This document shows, piece after piece, positions 34,691-43,356 of a stretch of DNA of 64,000 nt. A program made the position numbers and the translations under genes. Source of the stretch: Oleidesulfovibrio alaskensis DSM 16109 (GTDB taxonomy: Bacteria; Desulfobacterota; Desulfovibrionia; Desulfovibrionales; Desulfovibrionaceae). The notes under the pieces are model-generated. The model saw nothing but the letters and a program-made list of their open reading frames with translations, had not been told where the DNA came from and searched no databases. The stretch is from the NCBI RefSeq assembly GCF_000482745.1, contig NZ_AXWQ01000005.1, positions 372,001 to 436,000 of the forward strand. Direction: 5' to 3'. The number at the start of each line of letters is the position of its first letter. Positions within the stretch are counted from its first letter, which is position 1.

Positions 34691-36118
34691 GTGAAGTCCC
34701 CCTACCGCAGCCTGTTCATCCACAACAGTCTAGACGGCCTGCGCGAAGGGCTGAGCCATTTTTCCGGCCCCAGCCGTGTCGCCCTGCTGCTTGCTCTTGC
34801 CCCCGGTGACCCGCTGCATGTCATTGATCCGCAGCAGCTTCTTAACGGACACGAACCACGGCTGGAAGAGCTCTACTGTTCCACAGCCGGATGGAAAACC
34901 CCGCATCCGGCCCTTGCATGCCTGCGCAGCGGAGACATCATACCCGCGCCGGATCCGGGCCTTACCGGCCTGCTGGCGTTCGGCGGGCAAAGCAGTTCGG
35001 CGTTTTTTCAGATGTGGTTTACCGAACAGCATCCGGACCTGTGCTCTCCGGGGCCGACCCTGCGCTGGCTTGAACATGCCGCGGGGCAGCTGGCGCAGGA
35101 TACTGCCATTTCCGGCACACTGCGCAATTCCACCTCGGCGTTTGTACTGCAAAGCTACGCTTTTCATGCCGTACGCGATTATATTGTGGACCAGCGCAAC
35201 TACACGCTGGGCCCCGACACCCAGCTGCGCGTCTACCCCACACTGGACGCCATACTGGGCATTTCATGCACGCGGGAGGAAGGAGCATGGCCCTGCGGAC
35301 GGCTGGCGTTTGTGGAACCTTCCATGCTGTGCCGCATGAGCTTCATGGCAGGTTTTCCACGCATGGAGCAGCCTGTGCTGCGCAACCTGCGCCACTGCCG
35401 CAAGTTTCTTCAGGCTGTGGAATGCGCGCCCCGCACACTGATTTCAGACGGGCGCTCCATTGTGGGCATCAGCTGCGATGCCCTGCCGCCGGGTACCATC
35501 ATTGCCGATTATCAGGGCAGGCACGGCTTTCTGCTGCTGGACGACGAAGTGATATGCAGTTTTGAAGAGGGAGTGTTCCACTCCACCAACCGGCGGGCCA
35601 ATCTGGTGCAGTTTGAAGAGGCCCTGCTGGAAAGCGGGCTGACTGAAGACCACCAGCTCAATCTTATGCGCATTGTATCGCACATCGTACGTCACGCCCG
35701 CGAACGCAAACACGGCTGCACTCTGGCCGTTGACCTGCGCGCCATTCCGCGCAATCTGGCCGGGCAGACCCTGCAAACCCCGCTTGATCTGCGCTGCGAA
35801 GACCACCTGCGGCTGGCCACATCGCTTTCTAAAATCGACGGGGCTCTGCACATCTCCGGCACCGGCGAACTGCATAATTTCGCCTGCTTGCTGGACGGCA
35901 GAACCGTGCCCGGCGAAAACAGGGCCAGAGGAGCACGCTTCAACTCGGCATTGCGTTTTACCGCCGCAAATGATGATATGATTGTCATTGTTGTTTCATC
36001 CGACAGGCCCGTATCCATAATCCAGCGCGGCATAGAGCTTACCGCCCGCTGCGAATGGAGCCCCCTGCCGGGCTTTGCCCCGCAGCCGCCCGTGCTGGAA
36101 GACTGGCTGCGCGGCTGA
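34691..36118 (+). CDS. putative DACNV-type sensor protein with diadenylate-cyclase-like domain
   Basis: A 475-residue soluble protein. The C-terminal part (from about 310) resembles the DisA/CdaA nucleotide-binding domain: an LSKIDGALHISG strand holds the DGA motif (383-385), and RGARFNSALRF (413-423) sits where catalytic enzymes have GTRHRAA. The catalytic RHR is thus changed to RFN, so it may bind nucleotide without making c-di-AMP, as proposed for sensor versions called DACNV. The N-terminal ~300 residues are unfamiliar, with a buried-looking FVEPSMLCRMSFMAGFP segment. The start is a GTG at 34691 with AAGGAG upstream. Co-directional with the RuvC-fold gene before and the EVE-domain gene after. 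Confidence 0.65.
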   Translation: MKSPYRSLFIHNSLDGLREGLSHFSGPSRVALLLALAPGDPLHVIDPQQLLNGHEPRLEELYCSTAGWKTPHPALACLRSGDIIPAPDPGLTGLLAFGGQSSSAFFQMWFTEQHPDLCSPGPTLRWLEHAAGQLAQDTAISGTLRNSTSAFVLQSYAFHAVRDYIVDQRNYTLGPDTQLRVYPTLDAILGISCTREEGAWPCGRLAFVEPSMLCRMSFMAGFPRMEQPVLRNLRHCRKFLQAVECAPRTLISDGRSIVGISCDALPPGTIIADYQGRHGFLLLDDEVICSFEEGVFHSTNRRANLVQFEEALLESGLTEDHQLNLMRIVSHIVRHARERKHGCTLAVDLRAIPRNLAGQTLQTPLDLRCEDHLRLATSLSKIDGALHISGTGELHNFACLLDGRTVPGENRARGARFNSALRFTAANDDMIVIVVSSDRPVSIIQRGIELTARCEWSPLPGFAPQPPVLEDWLRG

Positions 36119-36150
36119 CTGAAAACTGACGGACGCAGACCGGAGGCAAT

Positions 36151-36618
36151 ATGCGTTACTGGCTGATGAAAAGTGAACCGGAGTGTTTTTCACTGGAAGA
36201 TTTGGTGAACGCTCCGGAGCAGACCACCCCGTGGGACGGAGTACGCAACTATCAGGCCCGCAATTTCATGCGGGACGAAATGCGCCCGGGTGACAAGGTG
36301 CTTTTTTACCACAGCGGAAAAAACCCCGCCATTGCAGGGCTGGCAGAAGTATCGCGCGAAGCCTACCCCGACCATACGGCGTGGGATCCCGAAAACAACC
36401 ATTTTGACCCGCGCTCCACGCCGGAAGCGCCCCGCTGGTTCATGGTGGATGTGAAATACATCCGCACTTTTTCCAGTCCGCTGCCTCTGGCTTATCTGAA
36501 AACCGTACCCGAGCTGCAGGACATGGCGCTGCTGCGCAAGGGCAACAGGCTGTCCGTACAGCCCGTAACTGAAAACGAATTCAACGTCATCATGACGCTG
36601 GCGGAGATGAAGGCATGA
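36151..36618 (+). CDS. EVE domain protein
   Basis: A 155-residue single EVE-domain protein of the thymocyte nuclear protein 1 type, a PUA-like fold that recognises modified bases in DNA or RNA. Start [34 protein letters not shown] and [20 protein letters not shown] are the conserved blocks; the aromatic pocket residues (WDGVRNYQ) are present. Start ATG follows CGGAGG. Its last codons overlap slyX by four bases. Its role in this bacterium is unknown. Confidence 0.92.
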
Positions 36619-36836
36619 CAAAAACGCTTGAAGACCGCATTATCAAGCTGGAAGAAACGGTATATTTTCAGGAAAAAACCATAAGCGAACTGAATGATGC
36701 GCTGACGCAGCAGCAGTTGCAGCTGGACGAAATGCACAAGCTGCAGCAGGCCGTGGAAATCAAACTGCGCCAGATGGCCCCGCTGCTGCGCGATGCGGAC
36801 GCAGGCGATGACGGCCCGCCCCCCCACTATCTGTAA
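36615..36836 (+). CDS. slyX: SlyX family coiled-coil protein
   Basis: A 73-residue coiled-coil protein of the SlyX family: [21 protein letters not shown], then a Gln/Leu-rich heptad region and the conserved C-terminal PPPHYL. The ATG overlaps the TGA of the EVE-domain gene. Function of the family is unknown. Confidence 0.9.
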
Positions 36837-36848
36837 CGCGGCAGCCGG

Positions 36849-37313
36849 TCAGTAGTCGTGGCCGTGCTCTTCAAAACTGCGCAGCGGCGGCGGACAGGTA
36901 CCGGCTTCCAGCGGCAGACCGGCAGCCACCCATGCCTGCACACCGCCCGCAAAACGGTACACGGCCGGAAAACCCGTTATCACCGCCGCGCGTGCTGCCA
37001 CATCGCTGCGGCGGCACGAAGGCCCTTCGGTATAAAAAACCACGGGTCTGCACTCTGCCGTGCACAGCAGCTTGCGCAGCTTCCATCTGTGCTGCAGGCG
37101 GGCACGCCATGTCATGGGCAGCGGAAAACACACAGCAGAGGGCAAGTGGCCCTGCCGGTACAATAAAGCATCGCGCACATCCACAAACAGCGCTTCGCCG
37201 CCCAGCAACATGCCATGCGCCGACTGTGCATCCACCAGCCTGTAGCCGCCCATTTCCGCCGCGGCAGTCTGCCTGTGCGGAAAATGTCCTCCTTCTGCCG
37301 GTTCTTCCTGCAT
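36849..37313 (-). CDS. rhodanese-domain protein
   Basis: A 154-residue protein with one rhodanese fold: LFVDVRDALLYRQGHLPSAVCFPL and GVQAWVAAGLPLE are the conserved blocks. The active-site loop position reads FYTEGPSCRRSDVAA, so a cysteine is available and the enzyme may be active, though the loop differs from the usual CxxGxR form. The start at 37313 has GGAGGTGCATC before it. Convergent with slyX. Confidence 0.85.
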   Translation of the reverse strand: MQEEPAEGGHFPHRQTAAAEMGGYRLVDAQSAHGMLLGGEALFVDVRDALLYRQGHLPSAVCFPLPMTWRARLQHRWKLRKLLCTAECRPVVFYTEGPSCRRSDVAARAAVITGFPAVYRFAGGVQAWVAAGLPLEAGTCPPPLRSFEEHGHDY

Positions 37314-37372
37314 GATGCACCTCCATGCATTCATAACAGTACAGGCCCTGTTATATGTCAATGCGCTGCGCC

Positions 37373-37414
37373 TGCCCCAAAAAATAAAACGCCGCGGCAC
37401 ACAGCCGCGGCGTT
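37373..37414 (-). terminator. terminator after the small alpha-beta protein gene
   Basis: An 11-bp stem (37388-37398 with 37404-37414, ACACA loop) followed on the minus strand by TTTATTTT. It lies 31 bases past the stop of the small alpha-beta protein gene. Confidence 0.85.
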
Positions 37415-37445
37415 ATCACTGTATATGCTACAGAAGCTTAAGGTA

Positions 37446-37751
37446 TCAGGCGGCCTGTTCGTCGTCGCTGACCAGCAGAGCCAGCGGCATGAACGGTCCC
37501 AGCGGGATAAGATCGTATTCAAGCAGACCGTCACGGACCATGGGCAGCGTATCCACAATTTTTCTGGCCTCTTCCATGGAAGGCACCTCCAGCATCATCA
37601 CCGTGCCGGAACGGTCTTCCCTGAAATAAATTTCCCGGACCACATCTGCGAGATACATCTTGATGGTCTGATGAACTTCTTTCATGAACAGTTCACGGAC
37701 CCGTTCCGGCGTGGCATCCGGAGACACCTTGTCTATAGCCAATACCTTCAT
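37446..37751 (-). CDS. small dimeric alpha-beta barrel-type protein
   Basis: A 101-residue protein with a beta-alpha-beta pattern (MKVLAIDKVSP ... REIYFREDRSGTVMMLEVPSMEEARKIVDTLPMVRDGLLEYDLIPLGPFM) resembling the muconolactone-isomerase/YciI-type ferredoxin-like barrel. Such proteins are usually small dimers; no catalytic residue can be assigned. Start has AAGGAGTGACGC before it. It is near the nitroreductase on the same strand but has its own terminator. Confidence 0.75.
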   Translation of the reverse strand: MKVLAIDKVSPDATPERVRELFMKEVHQTIKMYLADVVREIYFREDRSGTVMMLEVPSMEEARKIVDTLPMVRDGLLEYDLIPLGPFMPLALLVSDDEQAA

Positions 37752-37854
37752 GCGTCACTCCTTTATGGTGCGGGCGGGCAACTGCACGCCTCTGCATGGC
37801 AGGTATATGTTTTTACGCCGTTATTCAAGCCGCAGCACAGGCTGTGCGGATAAT

Positions 37855-38364
37855 CTACCACCGGTTGCGACGTACTTTGGCTGCATCAAAGCGGCCACCG
37901 GGAGCAGGTGTTTTTGCCGCGTGTCCCGCAACAACAAGTGCCAGCGGCACAACATGTTCGGGCAGGCCGAACATGGCACTGAACTGACGCACGCGCTCCT
38001 GCTCAGGATAAATTCCTGTCCAGACCGCCCCCAGACCGGCGTCCACCGCTGCCAGCAACATATTCTGCACTGCCGCGGCGCAGTCCTGCACCCAGAATCC
38101 GGGGTATTTTTCTGCAGAAAGATCACCGCACACCAGCACGGCCAGCGGCGCCGATGCTGCCATGGCCGCATAGGGGTGAATGGCGGGCACTGCGGCCAGC
38201 GTATCTTTGTCGTCCACCACGATAAAACGCCACGGCTGTGCATTGCCTGCGCTGGGCGCAGCCATGGCGGCTTCCAGCAGCGCCGCCAGCTGCTCTTCAG
38301 TCACGGGTTCCTCCGTAAACTTGCGCACACTGCGGCGCATACGTACAACATCTTTAAATTCCAT
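37855..38364 (-). CDS. nitroreductase family protein
   Basis: A 169-residue FMN-dependent nitroreductase-fold enzyme. Conserved blocks: MEFKDVVRMRRSVRKF (FMN phosphate contacts), EAAMAAPSAGNAQPWRFIVVDD, WVQDCAAAVQNMLLAA and GLGAVWTG, then LPEHVVPLALVVAG. Start at 38364 has AAGGAGAATGAT before it. It probably reduces quinones, flavins or nitro compounds with NAD(P)H. It is divergent from an HxlR regulator 190 bases away, which is likely its controller. Confidence 0.88.
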   Translation of the reverse strand: MEFKDVVRMRRSVRKFTEEPVTEEQLAALLEAAMAAPSAGNAQPWRFIVVDDKDTLAAVPAIHPYAAMAASAPLAVLVCGDLSAEKYPGFWVQDCAAAVQNMLLAAVDAGLGAVWTGIYPEQERVRQFSAMFGLPEHVVPLALVVAGHAAKTPAPGGRFDAAKVRRNRW

Positions 38365-38555
38365 ATCATTCTCCTTAAAAAAGCAGACTACAGCAACCGG
38401 CTGCCGCTGTATCGCACACATATGCACAGATACTAACACAACACAGGTCTTTTGTGCAGGTACATACCCTCAGGGAACCATGCAGGCTTTCAAGCGCCCT
38501 GCAGTCTTGCGCGAAACCTTTTTTGCCGGTAGTGGAAAAAAAAACGGAGGACGAT

Positions 38556-38948
38556 ATGAGCGGGTGCGGACTTAAACACTGTGCAGGCAGAACCTATTAC
38601 TGCTCCGTAGAGCTGACCATCCAGCTGATCGGGGGCAAATGGAAACCTATCATTCTGTATCATCTGGGCACGCGGGGCACGCACAGATTCGGCGAACTGC
38701 GGCGCACCATTCCCAATATCACGCAGAAAATGCTTACCCAGCAACTGCGCGAACTGGAAAAAGACGGAATAATCGAACGTAAAGTCTATCCGGAAGTGCC
38801 TCCCAAGGTGGAGTATTCACTTTCCACAACGGGGCACAGCCTGATGCCCATTCTCAAGCAGCTGTGTCAGTGGGGCAAGGATTACGAAAAGCATTTCGGT
38901 GCGGACAGTCCCGCCGCAGAGCAAAACGGCAGCTCCAGCGCGGCCTGA
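38556..38948 (+). CDS. HxlR-family transcriptional regulator
   Basis: A 130-residue winged-helix regulator of the HxlR/YodB type: an N-terminal cysteine cluster (CGLKHCAGRTYYC), then LIGGKWKPIILYHLG, the recognition-helix region FGELRRTIPNITQKMLTQQLRELEKDG and the wing IIERKVYPEVPPKVEYSLS. HxlR proteins with N-terminal cysteines often sense quinones, diamide or reactive electrophiles by thiol chemistry. Start has CGGAGG five bases upstream. It is divergent from the nitroreductase. The short dyad GGTACATACC (38459-38468) in the shared region is a weak operator candidate. Confidence 0.88.
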   Translation: MSGCGLKHCAGRTYYCSVELTIQLIGGKWKPIILYHLGTRGTHRFGELRRTIPNITQKMLTQQLRELEKDGIIERKVYPEVPPKVEYSLSTTGHSLMPILKQLCQWGKDYEKHFGADSPAAEQNGSSSAA

Positions 38949-39021
38949 CCGGCGCGGCAGCACCGGCACAATCTGACCGGCACAATCTGACTGGCGCGGC
39001 ATGACGGCAATAATGGCTGGT

Positions 39022-41736
39022 TCAGACGGCTTCCGCCGGTTCTCTGCCGTTCAGCAACAGTTCCGCAGCGGCCACCGGCAGCGGTTTATGAAAATAAAAC
39101 CCCTGAACGTAGGAGCAGCCGAGATTACGCAGCATCTCCAGCTGTCTGCTGTTTTCCACGCCTTCCGCCACGGTATTCAACTGCAGGCTGTTGGCCAGCA
39201 CGATAATACTGCGCACTATTTCAAGGCATCCGGCCTGTTCTTCCATGGCGCTCACAAACATTCTGTCCACCTTCAGGGTATCCACAGGCAGCTTCTGCAG
39301 ATACGCCAGTGAAGAATATCCCGTGCCGAAATCGTCGATAGCCAGCTGCACACCGATCTGCTTCAGCCGGTGCATCATGGCCAGAGCCGTTTCCGCGTTT
39401 GACATGATGGTGGATTCTGTAATTTCCAGCTTGAGCTGACGGGGGTCGAGACCCGAATCCTGCAATATACCGCTTACACAGGTCACAAGGTCGGGCTGAG
39501 AAAACTGCCGCGCAGAAAGGTTCACCGCCAGAAACAGTTCTTCGCAGCCGGGGTAGCGCCTGCACCAGCGGGCCATTTCGCAGCATGATTTGCGCAGCGC
39601 GCTCAGCCCGATATCCACAATAAGACCGCTTTCCTCGGCCAGCGGAATAAAATGATCCGGTCCTATGATACCTTTATCGGGATGCCGCCAGCGGATCAGT
39701 GCCTCGAATCCGGTCAGAGTTCCGTCATCGGAACGCTGCACCGGCTGGTATTCCATAAAAAATTCATCGCGCTGCAGCCCCGAACGCATATCGTTTTCCA
39801 GAGTCATCACGCTGGCAGCGGCGGCAAGCATCTTGGGCCGGAAGACTTTCAGCTTGTCACGGCCCGCAGCCTTGGCGCGGTACATGGCAATATTGGCATT
39901 GCGCACAGCAGCCTGAGCGCCGACGCTGTCGCCGCCGTACTCAAAAATCATTCCGATACTGCATGTTATGCGCATTTCATGGCCTTCAAGAAGCAAAGGC
40001 TCCTTGAAACGCTTTTTGATCAGCCGCGCCATGCGCACAGCTTCACGCGGACCGGGCAACTCTTCCAGCACAATGACAAACTCGTCACCGCCGAAACGGG
40101 CCACAGTATCACAGGGCCGGACCGACGCCACCAGACGTTCGGCCATTTCAGCCAGCACCATATCGCCCTGTTCGTGCCCCAGACTGTCGTTGATAATCTT
40201 GAAGCGGTCGATATCAAGAAAAAGGACGGCAAACCCTACCTCCGGTCTGGGAGCCGTACGCACCATGGCTTTGCGGATGCGCGCCAGACACAGCGATCTG
40301 TTGGCAACCCCTGTCAGCTCATCATGCTGCGATTTGTAATCCAGCTCCTTTTCCATCAGCTTGCTTTCCGTCACGTCACGCACGGAAGAACGCACCCCCT
40401 GACAGATTCCGTCCGATGTCCATATTTCACGGGCAACGACAGAAACCCAGCGTACTTTGCCCGTCCGGTGTAACAGACGGTACTCCAGCGATTCGCCTTC
40501 CAGCATACCGGGCGCACTCATGTGCATTCTGAAAGCCGGCAGGTCTTCGCGGTGCACCACTCGTTCCAGCAGTCCGGCATCAGCCATAAAATCGGCAGCA
40601 GGATATCCCGTAATGCGTTCGCAGGAAGGAGAAACATACAAAAGCTTTCCTTCCGCGTCATGCCACAGCTCAATGTCGTAGGCTGTGTCGGCCAGCTGCC
40701 GGTACAGTTCGGCAGACCGACGCAACGCCCGTGTGCGCTGTTCACGCAGAAACCACAGCGCCATCAGGGCAAAAAACAAAAACGCCGTAACCGCCAGCAA
40801 TCCCTGCTGACGGTTCAGGGCGTACATGTCGGCGTTGATGTCCTGCACGGCGGCGGCCAGTCCCACTACAAGCCGGTGCGGTGGCAGTTCCACAGTGTTC
40901 CATGCCACCATTTTACGCACCGTTCCCCCGCTGCGACGGGTAGCGTATTCATAGCCGCCCGCGCCGGAAGGCTCCTGCACCATGCGGGAATCAAGCTGTT
41001 CCAGCGCGGGAAAACCGGCATGCATACCGTCAAACACATTGCGGCCCGCCACAGGAGAACCGGCATGAAAAAGGACCGTACCCCGTTCATCCAGCACAAA
41101 ACCCGAACCGCTGTCCCCTATGCCCAGCTGCCCCGCATAGCGCAACGCCAGTCCGTGCATGTCAAAAACAGCCACCACAGGAGCCTGCGCCGCATCCGCT
41201 GTGCATACCTGCACGGCAACCACAGACTTGTGCTCTACAAACACAGGGGCAAACCACCAGCCGTCGGGCGGCGGGCACCGGACAGGATGCAGCACCGCCT
41301 GCCGAAGCCACAGACGTGCCTGACCGCGCAATGCGGCGGAAGCCTGAGGCCGGATAACGAATATACCGGCATCGGCGCCGGTCTGCGTGCCGAAACACAC
41401 AGCCACAAGTGAAGGGTGTTTGTCGAAAAGATGACTGAGAGAGCCGGAAGGAGCAGTGAACAGCGCCTCATCCGGCACAGGGGCGGGAGGCCGGGCAATG
41501 CGCAGATGGCCGGCAACTGAAGAAAAATATCCCTGCATGGCCTGTGCGGACAGCAGGGTCATACGCAGTTGCTGGCGCGAAAAAAGGCCCTCGTGGCGTT
41601 GCAGTGCCTGCGTGGCCACCCGATGTGAAACCACCACGGCAATGGCCATGACCACGCATGAAGCGGCTGCAAACCACAACGCGAAACGCGGCAATGACTT
41701 TCTGGAAAAGCCGGAATGCGATGCGTCAAAGAACAA
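39022..41736 (-). CDS. membrane sensor with PAS, GGDEF and EAL domains
   Basis: A 904-residue cyclic-di-GMP signalling protein. A helix near residues 18-38, a periplasmic sensing segment (about 40-305), a second helix (QGLLAVTAFLFFALMALWFL, about 310-330), a PAS/PAC region (about 345-460), a GGDEF domain with an intact FGGDEFVIVLEE motif and an EAL domain with FEALIRW, EITES and DDFGTGYSSL. The GGDEF and EAL signatures are both intact, so both synthesis and breakdown of c-di-GMP are possible; which one dominates cannot be read. The start is a TTG at 41736 with a strong AAGGAGGA site. A perfect minus-strand TATAAT (41792-41797) lies upstream. Confidence 0.93.
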   Translation of the reverse strand: MFFDASHSGFSRKSLPRFALWFAAASCVVMAIAVVVSHRVATQALQRHEGLFSRQQLRMTLLSAQAMQGYFSSVAGHLRIARPPAPVPDEALFTAPSGSLSHLFDKHPSLVAVCFGTQTGADAGIFVIRPQASAALRGQARLWLRQAVLHPVRCPPPDGWWFAPVFVEHKSVVAVQVCTADAAQAPVVAVFDMHGLALRYAGQLGIGDSGSGFVLDERGTVLFHAGSPVAGRNVFDGMHAGFPALEQLDSRMVQEPSGAGGYEYATRRSGGTVRKMVAWNTVELPPHRLVVGLAAAVQDINADMYALNRQQGLLAVTAFLFFALMALWFLREQRTRALRRSAELYRQLADTAYDIELWHDAEGKLLYVSPSCERITGYPAADFMADAGLLERVVHREDLPAFRMHMSAPGMLEGESLEYRLLHRTGKVRWVSVVAREIWTSDGICQGVRSSVRDVTESKLMEKELDYKSQHDELTGVANRSLCLARIRKAMVRTAPRPEVGFAVLFLDIDRFKIINDSLGHEQGDMVLAEMAERLVASVRPCDTVARFGGDEFVIVLEELPGPREAVRMARLIKKRFKEPLLLEGHEMRITCSIGMIFEYGGDSVGAQAAVRNANIAMYRAKAAGRDKLKVFRPKMLAAAASVMTLENDMRSGLQRDEFFMEYQPVQRSDDGTLTGFEALIRWRHPDKGIIGPDHFIPLAEESGLIVDIGLSALRKSCCEMARWCRRYPGCEELFLAVNLSARQFSQPDLVTCVSGILQDSGLDPRQLKLEITESTIMSNAETALAMMHRLKQIGVQLAIDDFGTGYSSLAYLQKLPVDTLKVDRMFVSAMEEQAGCLEIVRSIIVLANSLQLNTVAEGVENSRQLEMLRNLGCSYVQGFYFHKPLPVAAAELLLNGREPAEAV

Positions 41737-41828
41737 GGCCGTCCTCCTTCCGGAGTCAGCCTACTGGATGTAATAATAAATGCAACATAATATTATATAC
41801 GACCCGATACAAAACACCTCGCTGCCGG

Positions 41829-42731
41829 CTACTCCTGTTGAACGGCCCGTCTGCGGCGTTTCCACAGAGACTCGCCGCTATATATGGCCACAGCCAGCCA
41901 GATAAAGCAGAATGATATAAGTCGTCCTGCTGAAAAAGGCTCGTCAAACACAAACACGCCCAGCATAAAAGCGATTGTGGGAGCGATGTACTGCAATATT
42001 CCCACGGTTCCCAGATGCATTCTGCGCGCGGCAAAAGCGAACAGCAGCAAAGGAACAGACGTACAGACCCCCGCACCGGCCAGCAGCAACGAAACAGCAG
42101 TTCCCGCATGGCCGAAGGCACCACCGTTGCCGTCAAGCCATACCAGATACACAAGCACGACCGGCGTCAGGACGGCTGTCTCAAAAAACAGTCCGGGCAC
42201 AGATTCCACATTGGCCGTTTTGCGCAGCAGCCCGTACACGCTGAACGAACCGGCAAGCACCAGCGCCACCCACGGCAGACGCCCCAGCATGGTCAGCTGG
42301 ACGGCAACCCCCGCAGCAGCCAGAACCAGTGCGGCCTTCTGGCCTTTTGACAGTTGTTCGCCCAGCAGCACACAGCCCATCAGCACATTAAGCAGCGGGG
42401 TGATGTAATAGCCCAGGCTTGTTTCCAGCACTCTGCCGTTGTTAACCGCCCAGATGTACAAAAACCAGTTTCCGCCCACCAGTACACCGGCAACAGCCAT
42501 GACAGCCATGTTGCGCACCGAAGAAACAGCCCGCCGCAGCTCGTCCCACCGGCGGGTGACCTGCATGAGCACAGCCACAAACACCAGTGACCAGACTATG
42601 CGGTGTCCCAGCACTTCAAGCGGAGGCACGCTGTGCAGCATTTTCCAGTACAGCGGCAAAAGTCCCCAGAGCACAAAAGCGCCGACAGCCGCCAGACCGC
42701 CGGCAACCGGATTCTTTCCGGAATCAAACAT
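41829..42731 (-). CDS. RarD/EamA-type permease
   Basis: A 300-residue inner-membrane protein with about ten hydrophobic helices, matching RarD (chloramphenicol-sensitive protein) of the EamA drug/metabolite superfamily: GLLPLYWKMLHSVPPLEVLGHRIVWSLVF at the start, then NWFLYIWAVNNGRVLETSLGYYITPLLNVLMG. Substrate unknown. The C-terminus is basic (KRRRRAV). It follows the terminator of the SLOG-like gene, so it has its own promoter. Confidence 0.88.
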   Translation of the reverse strand: MFDSGKNPVAGGLAAVGAFVLWGLLPLYWKMLHSVPPLEVLGHRIVWSLVFVAVLMQVTRRWDELRRAVSSVRNMAVMAVAGVLVGGNWFLYIWAVNNGRVLETSLGYYITPLLNVLMGCVLLGEQLSKGQKAALVLAAAGVAVQLTMLGRLPWVALVLAGSFSVYGLLRKTANVESVPGLFFETAVLTPVVLVYLVWLDGNGGAFGHAGTAVSLLLAGAGVCTSVPLLLFAFAARRMHLGTVGILQYIAPTIAFMLGVFVFDEPFSAGRLISFCFIWLAVAIYSGESLWKRRRRAVQQE

Positions 42732-42751
42732 GAAAATATCTCCGCATGCGC

Positions 42752-42784
42752 AAAAAAAAAAAGCCGGAACCCGCAGGTTCCGGC
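42752..42784 (-). terminator. terminator after the SLOG-like gene
   Basis: A 9-bp stem GCCGGAACC / GGTTCCGGC with CGCA loop, followed on the minus strand by eleven Ts, 18 bases past the stop codon. Confidence 0.93.
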
Positions 42785-42801
42785 CCGTGTGAAACCGGTC
42801 G

Positions 42802-43356
42802 TCAGCGAGAAAAACTGCGTTCGAACAAAGCCTTGATCGCCGCTTCTCCGTCAGCCTGCATAAAGCGGGTACCCGTGGCGGTGAAATGTCTGTGCGTTAT
42901 CACCGGATTTTCCACCGGCTGCCACTGGGCTTTGTCCCAGCGGTACCAGCTGCCTCTGTCCTGATCAAAGACAAACAGCGGCTTGTTGCATATCTTGGCA
43001 AATTCCGCACCCCAGCCGGTGCCGCCTTTGACGGTGTGGTCATCCATAATGGTACCCACTACAAAAACCTCGTGTCCGCTGCTCACCTGCCAGCAGATGG
43101 ACTGTAGCACCTTGCGGAACAGGGGGGCACTGGTATAGCTGCGGTTCATCAGGCGGGAGACATAGGTAAGGCTCACATCCTTCAGCGCCAGTTCTTCACT
43201 GGTCAGCACCCGCACGCCGCGGCTGCGTTCGGCCTGATGGCCTTCAAAGCTGTAGTTGACCTCTTGAAGGCCGAACTCTTCAGCAAGCCTGCCGAAAACA
43301 GCCTCGGCACCACGTGCACCGCCGCTGTAAAGAATGCATTCCTTCGGATCAAGCAT
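42802..43356 (-). CDS. possible SLOG/Rossmann-fold nucleotide-binding protein
   Basis: A 184-residue protein with no named family that I recognise, but with hallmarks of SLOG-type Rossmann proteins (LOG/DprA/YpsA-like): an N-terminal strand-glycine motif (CILYSGGARGAEAVFGRLAE) and a second strand-loop (VFVVGTIMDDHTVKGGTGWGAEFA) with two glycine turns and a mid-protein acidic helix. Such folds bind nucleotides or NAD metabolites and often act as sensors or effectors. The start at 43356 has GGAGG eight bases before it; the earlier part of the reading frame is not protein-like. Single gene with its own terminator; no neighbour suggests a role. Confidence 0.55.
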   Translation of the reverse strand: MLDPKECILYSGGARGAEAVFGRLAEEFGLQEVNYSFEGHQAERSRGVRVLTSEELALKDVSLTYVSRLMNRSYTSAPLFRKVLQSICWQVSSGHEVFVVGTIMDDHTVKGGTGWGAEFAKICNKPLFVFDQDRGSWYRWDKAQWQPVENPVITHRHFTATGTRFMQADGEAAIKALFERSFSR

